NCBI GenBank assembly: GCA_015501585.1
Contig: JADNRY010000093.1
Coordinates: 62,001 to 126,000, forward strand
Origin: Rhodocollybia butyracea
Taxonomy: Eukaryota; Basidiomycota; Agaricomycetes; Agaricales; Omphalotaceae
Length of the DNA: 64,000 bases
Reading direction: 5' to 3'
In this document: positions 33,480 to 52,283 of the stretch, piece by piece
Position numbering within the stretch: the stretch's first letter is position 1
Layout of the letters: the number at the start of each line of letters is the position of its first letter
Position numbers and translations under genes: made by a program
Notes under the pieces: model-generated
Told to the model about the DNA's origin: nothing
Databases searched by the model: none
What the model saw: the letters and a program-made list of their open reading frames with translations, nothing else

Positions 33480-36019
33480 ATGCAGCATGCATACAGCCAA
33501 CCTGGATTTACTTCTCGCGCTGATGCTGAGGACTGTATTAAGCGATTCAATAGATATCAGCCTAATCATGGAACGCCAGAAAAATCCAATCGCTACCCAA
33601 ACTCTTCTACTCACTGGGAAGAATATAATACTTTGCCCTTAACTCCTTCACGACATCCTTTAGAAACACCGTTGCCAAGCCCAGGTCGTTCAGCGACAAA
33701 CGCAGTGGCTATCGCCCCGCCAGCAACAGTAGGAGAAGTTATCCTATCGGAGGAACAGAAAAGAGTACTCTCGGTCGTGAAACGTGGAGGAAATGTTTTC
33801 TTTACGGGACCTGCCGGTGATTACCTCGCAGCTCGCTACCCCTTAAGTATAGTCACTTGAATGGTGCTTTAGGTACTGGCAAGTCTGTCCTATTGCGTAA
33901 AATCATAACCGGTAATTTGCTCTACTTTTGACCATGGCTTTGTTCTGAAATCTATATTCTTTTAGACCTCCGACAAAAAGGACTTATCGTTGCGGTGACT
34001 GCTAGCACGGGCATTGCGGGTCAGTTTTTTTTCAGAGCTGACCATTTATTGCTGACTACCCAATCCAGCTATCAACATTAGTGGCTCCACTTTACACTCG
34101 TTCGCTGGCATAGGTTTAGGGAGAGAAGAGGCTGTGAAGTTGGCGCAAAGAATCGGGGGCTCCGTTCACGCGCGGGATAGGTGGGTAAAGACCCATGTCT
34201 TGGTCATCGATGAAAGTATGTCACATCCGTGCCGACAACGTCTCGTTTTCTGAGAAGATCACAGTATCGATGATAGATGGCCGTCTTTTCGACAAATTAG
34301 TAGGTCATTAGAGATCATCACCTTTCATGTCGACCTATCGTTTTACACAGGAACACATAGCACGAATAGTCCGAGAAGATAAATCACCTTTTGGCGGTCT
34401 TCAAGTTCGTTGCTATTTCAAAGCGGTCACTCGAGCAATGCGCTCACATCCCTATAGCTTGTTCTCTCTGGCGACTTTTTTCAGCTTCCACCCGTGCCAC
34501 AACAGAGCCACGAGTATAAGCTGAAGTCGACTTTTGCATTCGACGCCGAGTCATGGACTCGCTGTATTGGTCAACCACATTTATTAACGACTGTTTATCG
34601 GCAACGCGATCCAACCTTTGTTGACATCCTTTCTGCAATGAGAACTGCCACATTGAACGATGATCAAATTATAGCTCTCTCTTCACTCTCGAGACCCATC
34701 AATTATCCGGATGGTATTGAACCTTCGCGTCTGTAAGCCCAATGGTGTTCGTATACGTCGATATGCTTACTGGTGACCCAAAGATTCCCTAAGAAAGTAG
34801 AGGTACAGGCATGCAATACTGAGCGATTGAATTCGATCACAGGGAAACCAGTAGTATATCACAGCATGGACTTTCGCGGCATAGACGTTTTTGGCAAACC
34901 AATACCCCACGAAAAGGCCGTGAAGCTGCTCGACGATGAGATAGTATTACCCGAGGTTAAAGTCAAGGTAACAAATCTATGCATACTATGAAACACCTGG
35001 CTAATTTACAATGTATTCAGCTTGGAGCTCAGGTCATGCTAATATCGGTAGCTTATTCCATTCTTTCTCTCTCAAGTATGTAGATGCTAATTAATTCATT
35101 ACATAGAACGTAATTCAAGGCTGTCTGGTCAACGGCTCCCTGGGTAAAGTCATCGGCTTCATGACGGCACATGAAGCAATGAGGAACCAAATTATGGTCA
35201 CCGAGATGAAAAAGCAGCAAGAGCAAGAAGATAAGAAGGATCCCTATGGGCGCGTCCCTAAGCGCCCTAAAATCGAAGTAGAGTTCATCCCTCTAAATGA
35301 CGGGGAATTTAAGAGGGACGACGAATGGCCACTCGTTCAATTCACCAACGGTCATATGCTACTCTGTGCGCCGGTTAACTTCACCGTCGAGGGCTACCTG
35401 GGTAATGTAGAAGCGAAGAGGGTACAGGTCCCACTTATACTTGCATGGGCGCTGAGTATCCACAAGTCGCAAGGACAGACGTATGTGTTCTTTCCTTCTC
35501 TTATATCGAGTAAGATATCCAGCTGAATATATATCAGCTTGGATAGAGTCAAGGTGGATTTGAGGAGCATTTTCGAGAAAGGGCAAGGTGAGGACCTATC
35601 CTTCGTTCGTCTTTCATCGTATCTGACCTGGTTCTGTTCAACAAGCATACGTTGCCCTCTCTCGAGCAACTTCGATGGAAGGCCTCGAAATCGTGAACTT
35701 CAGTCCAACCGTGTAGGCTTCTGTTTTATATTCCTCGAACCAAACACTCAACTCGCTATTTTCGTTCAGAATCGAGGCTCATCCTGAAGTCATTGCTTGG
35801 CATAATGAATGGATGGGCAAAACCAACGGGAGGGCTATGAACACGGTAGCGGGTCCGAGCCGTCACAGAGAGCCTTCAACCCCAGCCCGCGCAACTGGAT
35901 ATCCGAGCCCGCGCTCTCTCTCTCGTCGCACTACGGCCCATAGGCCTCCGCCACAAGAAGACGCGGAAATGGACTGTGACGAAGCCATATCCCAATACTT
36001 TGAAGGCCATCCACAATGA
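33480..36019 (+). CDS. PIF1: PIF1-type DNA helicase, copy B
   Basis: Likely start at the ATG 33480 (MQHAYSQPGFTSRADAEDCI). A disordered Ser/Pro-rich leader precedes ILSEEQKRVLSVVKRGGNVF. Walker A is split by an intron: FFTGPAG then [10 protein letters not shown]. Further motifs are [93 protein letters not shown] and [16 protein letters not shown]. The C-terminal tail is Arg/Pro-rich. All helicase motifs are present and the exons join in frame. Copy A and copy B share the family-specific extension EWPLVQFTNGHMLLC but differ in intron positions. They diverge from each other across the MYND gene, so this is an ancient local pair or two retained paralogues; one may serve mitochondria and the other the nucleus. 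Confidence 0.87.
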
Positions 36020-36458
36020 TGATCTTATTCACTATTTAGCTTGCATCTCACTCATCTTACATATCTTATCTTTGATTACAGTATCTTCAATGCACGTATG
36101 TATATTATAACTACATCAAATGTTTGTTTCAGTACCAATTTACAATATGCTTTCAATGCACGAAGGGATACAAGTAACAGGCTCAAAGCATTACTTAGAT
36201 ATTAGGCGTCCGAATGATACGAAAGTAAGATAGTGGTGTGCATGATTCAAAACTGGTAAACAATGGCGCATGAATGGATACAACATGAACTGCTCGCGAA
36301 CGGCACTGAAAAAGAAGAGAGTCATAAGGGTATACCTACGGTCATGAATACAAAAAAACTATGCAGAACGAATGGAACCATGGATAAGATAGAAAACCCA
36401 ACGTCTTGTCCCAAACAGCAAAAAGGAAAAGAAATTTGAGGTAAAAGAATCATTATGG
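36020..36458. other. Intergenic between convergent genes
   Basis: 3' flanks of PIF1 copy B and the RhoGAP gene. AT-rich; no gene or repeat recognised. Confidence 0.6.
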
Positions 36459-39039
36459 CTATGAAGAAGTCGTCGGGGGATGCTCCGGTACTGTCTCGTC
36501 CGGTTCCAGCTCGCCTATGGGGGAGAGATCGGGAGATCGGGGAGCCACGGAGGATGTCCGGGTAAGGCTCTCCCCATTATATGACGACTCCTCGTCCGTT
36601 TCAAACACGGACGAAGTGGCGGAGGGTGAAGGTGGTGGAAATTCATCGCCTGCTGTAGTCCTCGGTGGCGGTGGGCCCATGTCCGTGCGTTCCTTTGTTG
36701 GTGACGACGGGCCACGTGCGGAAGGGTGTATACTGTTCGCTGGTCGAGGTGGAAGTTTGGGCGTGAAATCCTCAGATTGTGATAAAGCACTGGTACTTTT
36801 CAGAGGAGGGGGAATGCTGACGATCTTCGTAGTTTTGGACCCGTATGCATACACAGGAGTCGGTTCGCCTGGAGGAGGAGCTGGTAGGGGATGTGCGCTC
36901 ATCGGCTCATCGGAAAACAGGGCCGGTGCGTTGCTGATCAGATCCTCCATAAGCGAATCATTCCATTGCTGAACACTTAGGAGATCACTTGTTTTGGGTA
37001 TCTCGTCTTCACCGAATATAACGCCACCAAATACAATTGCGAGGTTTTTTGGGTCCATCTTGTTCTTTTCGCTGTTTGCTGCAACTCGTGCGAGATGCTC
37101 GAGGAGGGCTTTGAGTGTCGCGTAGTGGACGCCGGGCAGGCGTCTCATCTTAGCACGCAACAAGGCGAAATTATTCGAATGGTGATCCTCTGAGATGTCA
37201 TTACTTCAGATGTAATGAGAGGCAAAGAAACAAAAAGCGCGCACCGATATCCTCTGTGTGTTGTATACGGTCTTGTAATAAGAACCGGAAAACGGGCTCA
37301 GGTAGTTCTCGAAGATATAACTGAAATCCTATGTGAGCTTTGATAGGAGTGGAAGCTCGAGGCAGACCTTCAACAACGAAGCGACGGCGTATATGTCATC
37401 CTTGGGTCTAAACTCAAACTTGTCTTCATCCTTCTCATACTCGTGTTGTAACGTCTGCACAATCGCATGCCTCCCAGATACCCGGTATATCCCTTCCATA
37501 TCAAGCCCTCGCTTGTCAATCTCCGCAATACAGACCCTGATGATCTTTGGAACCTCGCCTTCGGGAAGGTTTTTTGTCGTGGCGTAGTCGAGGAGGCTGA
37601 AACCAAAGACCAAGTTGAGGCACTCTCCGACCTGGCCGTGCTGATAAAGGATAGGCTCGGGGATAGCGGATGCTAACGAGCGAGGGACGTGGGATGTGAA
37701 CCTATTCTTGTCCTTTTCTGGTGAGACCTTGGTGATGACGCCACGGGCATGAGAAGAGAGCTGTGTTTGGGTAGTAGTAGTGGCCGCCATGTTGTCCGCG
37801 TATCGCTCCAAAGCGGCCTTCACGGTCGCTGAGCATTCCTCGACGAACATGGAAAGACTCTGATAGCAGGATCCGTATCAGTTACTACAAAAGCCAGACA
37901 CATTATGACTCACGTTATAACCGCTCTCCAGTATCTTCGTCCGTCTAAGCCGTAAAGTCTCCAACCAATATACTGCTTTACGATACTCCTTATCTGCTTC
38001 ATCGAGTTCCCTCTTAGCCCGAACAGTGCGTAAAGCATGGTTCTCTCGCCCGCCAAGAGATTCTTTGACGGATCCACTTTTGTCTAGGAAACCCATAAGA
38101 GTGTTGAGCTGTTTCTTGCCTTGCTGGGCAAGATCCGCAAAAGCAGTATTGGTCGAGGGCGAACGATTTCGCCCACTTGGAGCAGTCCATGACGGGCGGC
38201 GGTCAAGGGCTCGTAAAGGCTGTGGAGACGAGACTGGGGTTTTAGAAAGACCTTGATAGTCCGGAGTTGGAGACATTGGGGGATTTGCCGCTATCCGCTT
38301 CGATTCCTGAACACGACCAAGTAAGCAAGACCCATCTGAAATGCAAAAATGAATCCCACCTCTACTTCCGAAAACTTTTTCGTATATCTCGATTTTAATT
38401 TGGGCAGAGTGACTTCTGCGTACTCTTGGTATGCAGAGGTGGATTCCTTGAGATCCTCTTTAATTCGCTTTCTCGTCCGTTCCTGGGTCTCCTGCGAGGA
38501 ATTTGAGTTAGATTGAGGGCGAATAAGAAGCGAAATATGAAGACCTTGAGCGACGTAAGGGGATTGATGATATCGGAAGCTAACGTGGAAAGAAAAGCGT
38601 TTCGTGCTTGGGCCTCTATAGCATTGTTATTTTGAAGTGTGCAGACATTGTAGCAAATACTCGCCTCGCTCAACGTTTTCCCTAATCTCGGCCCAAGCAA
38701 CTCTCGCAGTGCTCATGTCGCTCCGATCATCGAGAAAAGAGTCAATGGATTTGATCTTTTTGTACAGCTTCAACAGAGAGTCCACGCTGCAGATGGCTTT
38801 AAGGAATTTCTATGCAAGAGCTGTAACTCTTACTAGTTCTCTTCGATTCGTTTTCTGATACACTTGTGAGTCGGAGATAGTGGAATGAATGGGGCAAGGA
38901 ATACTGACCGTTCATTGAAGAAACTGAGATACGAGTCATTCAGGAACCGAAGTTGGATATCGAACAGAGGAATTGGGCCATTTGTCGGTGGAGGGTCAGC
39001 GGTTGAGCTCCTTGACGGAGTTTGCTGGTCACGGTCCAT
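36459..39039 (-). CDS. RGD1: F-BAR plus RhoGAP domain protein (Rgd1-like)
   Basis: The ATG at 39039 begins MDRDQQTPSRSSTADPPP. The first ~350 residues form an FCH/F-BAR-like coiled-coil region in several exons (LRFLNDSYLSFFNERSVFLA, ARNAFLSTLASDIINPL, KRELDEADKEYRKAVYWLET, SATVKAALERYADN). The RhoGAP domain follows: VPKIIRVCIAEIDKRGLDME, GIYRVSGRHAIVQTL (arginine finger R in GIYRVSG), LLKVCLELP and LPGVHYATLKALLEHL, then NKMDPKNLAIVFG. The tail is long, proline-rich and disordered, with PPxP motifs suited to SH3 binding. Yeast Rgd1 stimulates GTP hydrolysis by Rho3/Rho4 and binds phosphoinositides at bud tip and neck, so a role in polarised growth and septation is likely. The gene is convergent with PIF1-B. 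Confidence 0.88.
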
Positions 39040-40137
39040 GGAGAGAAGAAAGTTAAATAAGCGCCGTTCTGCATCAACGATGCATCAACATCGACAGGCG
39101 TTTATTTTGCACTTTGGATCTTCAGGTCCTCCGGGTCAAAGATTATGCAGTAGAGTTTGACGAAAATCACTTCCACATTCCAGTTCATTGTCATAATCAC
39201 TAGTTGAAAACGTGGAAGTGGGCACAAGGAAGGCCCTGGAAGGCCACCTCACAGACTCGCAGTCTATTTCTTTCTTTATATCAAAGAGTCCACGCTTATA
39301 ACAATACTATTCAGTGAATTCAGTAAAGTCGACTCAAGCATTCGCTGCGTACTAGAGTTTTAGTTTCTGAGTACTTTGTACTGATACCGAAAAAAGTATT
39401 GGAACAAAATTGGAATAACGTCGGATTCCCAAGACATACTTTACAGATATAGGTACTGTGGTACAGAGCGGAAATACGTTGGAAATACGGTATACCAACA
39501 GAGAGCGTTGCCACAGCGGCCTCAGCGGACCGATGAACTTTGTGGGAGAAGACAGGAGAAGACGATCTGAACAAGCTGGCAAGAGCTTCCCACTGTATGA
39601 ACCTTTCTTTCTCTGACGTTCAGCACGCTCTCGCGGCAGCATGAAACCCTCAAAGCTTCACTGGCCATTGAAATATTGGTCCTTACAATTCACGCCAAAT
39701 TCTCGCTATCCAGATACAGTATCCATTCACTATTCACATCGATTGCACATTCATCACTCAACTTTAGCCCAAACCATTGCATTAAATAATCCAATCTACC
39801 TCACCTATATTATAGCTTATGGCTTTCGCTTATGCTTACTCGCACCTTTGTCTAATAACCGTACACTGACCGTAGGTAAATACACTACACTGCACACATC
39901 ACTTGTCGAGTCCCAGCTAACGGGTGACCGCCGAAAGTGCCCACCCACGGGTGACCACTTTCAGCGTCCAAGCATCCTTCGCATGCCCAGTCCAACCCCT
40001 GCCCGCTTTGCGTTAGTGCTTTAGTAACGACTTGCCGGGATGAAGGATCGGATAATTGAATCTCACCGGCGCTTATCAAAAATGGTTTATCTTTTAGCGG
40101 AGCCGGAAAAGTTTACTTGAGTTTCTTTGACTCTACC
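39040..40137. other. Intergenic, divergent promoters of RhoGAP and ABC genes
   Basis: No coding signal. It contains one copy of the short palindromic element at 39933-39962, about 175 bp upstream of the ABC transporter start. Confidence 0.6.
39933..39962. repeat. Short palindromic element, copy 1
   Basis: Thirty bases bounded by GAAAGTG and its reverse complement CACTTTC with a GC-rich centre (CCCACCCACGGGTGAC). Related copies lie at 49893-49924 and 62107-62137. It could be a protein-binding dyad, a hairpin or a miniature element; the evidence is only the shared ends and similar length. Confidence 0.45.
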
Positions 40138-46856
<6,719 letters not shown>

Positions 46857-46939
46857 TAGACTTATCATTAACTTACTTCAGAGCTTTTCATCAATTTCAT
46901 CAGAAGATTCCGAAGGTACGGCTAGCGCTCAACATGAAA

Positions 46940-47017
46940 GGCTCAATGGTAGCGCGTTTGGCTTCGAGTGCTGGATGATTTACCAAAAGGTTGCAGGTTC
47001 GAGTCCTGCGGTGGTCA
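46940..47017 (+). pseudogene. 5'-truncated copy of the tRNA-Arg gene
   Basis: Nearly identical to the tRNA at 53518-53601 from CAATGGTAGCGCG to the end (TCCTGCGGTGGTCA), including the intron-bearing anticodon arm. The 5' acceptor strand GGCTACC and box A TGGCGC are missing; upstream bases do not pair with GGTGGTC. The intron is longer (about 14 nt) and diverged. It begins only ~85 bp after the ABC transporter stop. It is probably inactive because box A and the acceptor stem are lost. Confidence 0.75.
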
Positions 47018-48215
47018 CTGGTGTGCACAATTGTGGCGTTCATTTTTTTTTCTTTTTTATGTTACGTTGCACGCAAAGAGCAAACGGTAGGAAAAGTCAT
47101 AGACGAATCGTCCTCGTTTTGCTCCTGAAGATACTACTTTTGTTGCTTGCATAATTGTACCAGAGTGCCCTGGCTGCAATACTTGGCAAACAGTAACTAG
47201 TTTGCTCACAGTGCAGCGGAACAGACATCCTTTGTGTCAATGGAGGCAGCAAAATTATGCGGAGGTTGGTCATCCTAAGTAATCCAGATGCAGCGGTCAA
47301 CTTTTTAACTTGATTATAGGTGCTTTATTTAGTATCAGAATAAAAAAGCAATCCTTGCTCATCAGCATTACTAAAGTGGCAGCTAGCTTCTCTAACGAAA
47401 GTTGCTCACAACGTGGGTAGAAGAACCCTAAATAATAAAATTAGCTCAATGAAATTGCGATAATATTCGAACATACTCCGTATAAGACTCGGATGATCTT
47501 GATCTTGTTGGAAGCGCTCTGAGCATGAATGGATGCAGAAGGCAGACATGTACAGGAGGCCTGCGAAGTAGGCAGAGAAGTTCTGTAGGATACCCTGAGT
47601 CTGAGGCGTAACATGGTTGGGTATGACTAATGGCAGATTGGCTGAGGGGGCGGGTTAAGCAAGAAATGTACCAAGTACGGGAGCGATGTAATCCATGTGA
47701 TGCTAGATATTAGTGAAGGACAAGACACAGACGTATACGAGAGGATAAAGCGCCGAAATAATGACCACTGCAGTCGATTGGCTAGAGCGATGAGCATAAC
47801 AGCTGCCTATGACCAGCAAGAAAATGAGTTCCTTCATAGATCTGTAGCCTGTTCGCCTCAAGCTCAAGGCCCCTTCCTTGGACAGTGTATAGATCGTCTG
47901 TCGTAGGGATTCCCGGAGTGTTCTTTGGGTTGTCTGTCATAGGGATGGAATGTTTATTTGTTGGAGCCTCCGGACTGCGGGACACAACTAGATATGTGTT
48001 GTCGCCAGATAGGCTTTCGGCGGCTTGGCACGTGACCTGAATATTGACCAATGACGTCGTCCAAATATAAAGAATCTGGCTCTATTCATTCCACGAGAAT
48101 AAAACGGTGCGTCTGATATCGCGAATCACTCAATTAACCAAAACTTAGGGGGATTGAGATTCCGCTCTAACCGACTCGTAAAAATATGCAAAATGGACCA
48201 AAATAAAACATGGTG
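47018..48215. other. Gene-poor stretch after the ABC transporter
   Basis: A long T-rich run follows the tRNA fragment (47041-47060). No gene could be supported. The short ORF at 47782-48051 (-) has no signature. The left boundary of the inverted duplication lies near 48.2 kb. Confidence 0.5.
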
Positions 48216-48299
48216 ACTCAAACGTTCAAACTTTGCAGATGGCGATCCGCCGCATAACTCCGATTCTCTCACATATTTTTTGACATTGAGAGCTCTATT

Positions 48300-49260
48300 T
48301 CGTTGTAAAGTAGCAGGTACTTGCTGGTACTTGACGCTCTATGGGCAGGTCTTGAACGGAGTCACTGCGTCTCGGCTCACAAGTCATCCGAAGAATCCTC
48401 GTATTGGTCCCATATTCTTTCAACCCCGCCCAGTTTAGTGGATCCTGCCACATGGGAAACACAAGCACAGACATTTCAGCAACCGCCATACCGCGCCAGT
48501 GCTCTTGAATCCGGCGCGATACTCTAGAGCAACAATTTCGTCTTCGACAGTGATCGCTTGGTGATCGCAATTGTCTGGGCCATGAAATGAGAGTACCTCC
48601 ATGCCAGTTCCGCAGGGGTGAATCGGCGACGCAGCGGATGATCCCTGAAATGAGAAAGGCTGTATGTAATTGGACATAACCCGACAAATTGGTATCCGCG
48701 GCGAGACGAAAAACGCGAGACGAGAATCTTACAAACGCTGTGACAAATTGCGAACTTGTCAGTATACGAGTCTTCATGGGTACAGACAGCATACCCTATG
48801 CATAACCTGGCCATGTTCAACTGGGAAAGAGACTGATCGAATGACCGCCATCGAGAGATAATCTACAAACAGACCATGTTCCCAAGAGCAGAGGCCAGCT
48901 TTCGGGGTCAGAGACCAACGCCAACGCTGATCGGACTGACGACACATTTCTGAGCTGTCAAAGTAGTCCATCTTCATAGCGCCATATCCCACTGACCTCC
49001 CTCCAATGAGCGCTGAGCGGGGGTCTGCCGGGGCTTAATATATTTTTAATTTCGGAAATGATTTTGAGATACAGTTCAAGTTCCATGATTAACCGTTTTA
49101 ATTCCATAATGTTGAGTCCGTTGAGAAACATCTTTTGTCCCCAGCTGTCCTCTCTGAAATAGTTTGAAGCATATAAGTCCGCTAGGCTATCAAGTAACCA
49201 TGCGTGAGCAACATCTTTATTACTGGACTTGAGTGGTACCTTAAAATGGCTTCTAGCAAG
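48300..49260 (-). pseudogene. Decayed MBOAT/wax-synthase-like acyltransferase, left arm
   Basis: Minus-strand fragments match the agaricomycete wax-synthase-type MBOAT pattern: RPPLSAHWREVSGIWRY (usual WPPLFG...FWG region), FVTAFVRFSSRVFRLAADTN, then LSGYVQLHTAFLISGIIR. They end in VLVFPMWQDPLNWAG. Signs of decay: the catalytic His expected at the end of the SGxxH motif is Arg (SGIIR). An 11-bp tandem duplication (TGATCGCTTGG then TGATCGC, 48551-48570) shifts the frame just before VEDEIVALEYRAGF. A further frame change precedes the C-terminal VLVFPMWQDP. Living members transfer acyl groups and often sit in terpenoid clusters; no such cluster is seen here. The family name is from motif recall. 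Confidence 0.6.
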
Positions 49261-49892
49261 CACTTCGTAGCTGGCCCATTCAAAGCACCGCCGAAATAAA
49301 ATATTGAAAGAATACCCATGCGATTATCAAGGAAGGAAGGGTCCTCTACGCTGTACGGAGGTGTTTTTTGGAGCGAGAGTAGAGACATGAGTGATGCCTT
49401 GGTGTCGATTTGCGCCATCTTTACCCCTGTACATATCAGTTGCTTCCTCTTCCCCAGTCTTCCCCTCACCTTCTTCCTCGGCATGTGGCCTACTATTTAT
49501 TGAATAATGTGCATGCCGAATTCTGTGGCACTATACTAGTACTCGCCAAAGAAGGAATTTTCCGCAAAAACCGGCTTTGATTGTACAAGGGTTTATATAT
49601 ATATGTGCAAGCGACAACAGATGAGGATTATTTTATGGCCATAGTGAAACAGCACCAACGATAAGATAGTTTGCATACGTTCCCACAAAGTACGGAAGTA
49701 ATTACCATAATAGTCGAGCGTTCTAAAATTGAAAAGCTCACTCAACTCTCAGGCCTACGGGAGAAGAAAAACATAGAGGCGATGCCCTCAATTATACTAC
49801 ACTGACGACGATCGGAAGTATACTTAGAGTCAATGTAGTATGAACTTTCTCTGAGTCTCCATCTTTGTTCAACAAAGACAAGTTGGCATGCC

Positions 49893-49924
49893 GAAAGTCG
49901 GGCCCGCGGCGACTGGGCACTTTC
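49893..49924. repeat. Short palindromic element, copy 2
   Basis: Thirty-two bases from GAAAGTC to CACTTTC with a GGGCCCGCGG-type centre. It lies between the MBOAT relic and the DUF6534 gene of the left arm; its partner at 62107-62137 has the same place in the right arm. Confidence 0.45.
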
Positions 49925-50228
49925 AGTGAATACTTGATGTATAAGGGCCTGTCCGAATCTCAAGGAATGATATGGAGACATCTTCAAAACACTTGATATC
50001 GATGATCATCGACCAAGGGTTTCTCTGTTTCTGTCAATCTTATAGATATTTTTGCGGCGAACTGGTGACTACAGGGATTAGACAGGGATCCGGTGAAACT
50101 ATCAGTGAAGCAAAGAATTGAGGATTGTCCGCTATTTGGAGAACTTGTATAGAACAGTCTTGACAGATACAGAGCAATTTCATAAGCAACCCCTAGTCCC
50201 CTAACCCCTAACTGTAACCACTTTGCTC

Positions 50229-50267
50229 GTAAGTGATCTTAGCCTTGATTTTGAGTACTTAAGACCT
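50229..50267 (+). promoter_or_regulatory. Conserved upstream block of DUF6534 gene A
   Basis: GTAAGTGATCTT followed by TTGAGTACTTAAGACCT, 25-60 bp before the start codon, is matched almost base for base upstream of copy B (61233-61270) although nearby bases have diverged. TTGAGTACTTAAG contains overlapping dyads. This is a candidate core promoter, 5' UTR element or 5' splice donor; direct evidence is conservation only. Confidence 0.4.
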
Positions 50268-50291
50268 AAAATTTTTTCAAAAACAACAAAC

Positions 50292-52283
50292 ATGGCTAGT
50301 AACCCTGCTACTTTACCAGTCCCAGGTTTAGCTCTTGATCTCAGTGGAATCGATGGTGGATTGTACATTTCCACTCACGTCGTTTCGGTGTTGTGGGGGA
50401 TCTCGTGCTTGCAAATGTGCAAACAATTTTTTGCCTATATGGATCGGCCACTAATGTACCCTTGACAGATTTACCTATTTTATCCAGTATGTGAGAGAAC
50501 AAGATACAAATTACGGCCCCTTACGCTTTGTCAGTTATCCTAAAGACAAGGCTATCTTTAAAATCCTGGTATGTATCCTTTTGCAATCACCCATCTGAAT
50601 CACTTTCGACCAAGGAGAACATACTAGGTCGTAGTCTTGTGGTGAGCTATTCCAGTAAGATACAACACATTTACTGGGCTCATGCCAGAAATTCCAGGTC
50701 CATATTGACTGTCCAGCACGTCTGTGTCATTCAGCCAGGTAAGCAGCTTTTCTCACTGGAAATGACTCTCCATATCTCATATTCTCCCTCAGAGTATTTT
50801 CTCTTGATCACATCCTGGGGAAATCCTGCTGCATTATCTGTCGATCCAATGTTGGTTTCTTCTTATACTTATACCTGTGGTCTACTGATAAGCTTTGTTA
50901 GAGAGTCCTCTGTACGTCGCTTGTTCATACTTTGGCCGCTGAGATTACTTAAAATTGAATGGTTCCTCTTAAGGTCCAGGCTTTGATGACAGTATGTAGG
51001 ATATATACTACCTAATACTGAACTCGGTCATCTGGCTAAATTTCTGCGCTTTAGGTTCTCGCTGCTTTGATAACCCAATGCTTCTTTACATATCGTCTTT
51101 ATATATGTGCGTAACTTTTCTTGTATTTGTCTTGTATTTTTACATTTGAGCATTTAACTTTCCCTAAATAGTCACCAGCAGGCGGTTGTTATTTCCTATG
51201 ATATTTGTGAGTACAATGAGATTTAACACCTTGATACCATCCGATTTTATCCGGAATCTCGTAAAGCTCCCTTTGATCATCGGACAACTGGGTGAGTGCT
51301 CTTTGGTATGCCAAGTGTTGTTGACATTGACCCGCTACTTATTCAGTTGTAGAAGCGAGTAAGCACTTCGACGCAACTTCAAACGTGACTGCTCATGGAT
51401 TTCTTTCAGTTGCTCTTAAGATCTCGTATGTCATATTTTATATAAGTTCACGGAGTACTGATGAGTCTATACCTACTAGCTTTGCTACACACAACAATCA
51501 GCAATTAAAAGCCAAGTCATTCATTGTATTATTTTCCTGGCTATCCACCGTGTTGGTTGACTAATGTGGGGATTGTGACATAGAGTCCGACAATTGCATC
51601 TAATGCATTTCCTGTCGCTATTGATGCTGGGATTGCTGCTTGCATGACATATTGGCTTTTCAAGGAGTCAAAGGGAATCACTGGGTAGCATCCTAGTTTA
51701 TTGTGTACTGTGACTTGCATATACTCAAGATTTCTTGCCAGGTCGCATGTGATGATTGTCAGACTGATTACTTTGACCATAAACTCCGGATTTTGGACAG
51801 CATCTGTTGCTCTAGCAGTTTTTGTTGGGGTGAGTCCAAATATCCAAGTCTAAGTTTCTACTTGGTTTCCTATCCTATCTTGAATGAACGTCTTCAGTCG
51901 ATTGTTGGTAGTGATGAAATATATGGAACAATCTACTATCTTCTTGGCCCGTTGTATTGCAACACTGTCCTCGCCAATCTCAACGCTCGCGAGTACCTTA
52001 GGGCTGCACAAGAATCCGAAGAAATCGCATTTAGGTCGAATCTAAACTTTGAGGTGTGTAGTTAACTGTGACGGTTCTCAGGCTAGTGCCCACTCATATG
52101 TGGGCTTTCCAGGCTGCAGCGCATTCTACTATTGCGACCAGTGTCAGTTTTGCAGCCCAATCATCCCACTATCCACCCTTTTCGGGGGAACACAGTGTCC
52201 TATCTGCGAGTATTCGTTTCAATTTTCCCTCCTTGCATGTTCTGAGTTTTCTGACGTCCATACTTTTAGATAAAGAAGGATGA
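50292..52283 (+). CDS. DUF6534-type multi-pass membrane protein, copy A
   Basis: Seventeen exons, each join phase-checked, total 1080 nt, giving 359 aa. Boundaries: 50292-50416, 50469-50568, 50628-50641, 50698-50738, 50793-50850, 50902-50911, 50974-50991, 51055-51106, 51172-51206, 51267-51291, 51347-51358, 51410-51425, 51481-51526, 51584-51684, 51730-51829, 51898-52053, 52113-52283. The protein opens MASNPATLPVPGLALDLSG and has about seven hydrophobic segments, including STHVVSVLWGISCLQ, MTVLAALITQCFFTYRLY, FPVAIDAGIAACMTYWLF and MIVRLITLTINSGFWTASVA. The family-typical YGTIYYLLGPLYCNTVLANL, then NARE, follows. DUF6534 proteins are abundant in Agaricomycetes; their function is unknown. No stop or frame defect was found. 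Five exons are 10-18 nt long. Confidence 0.88.
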
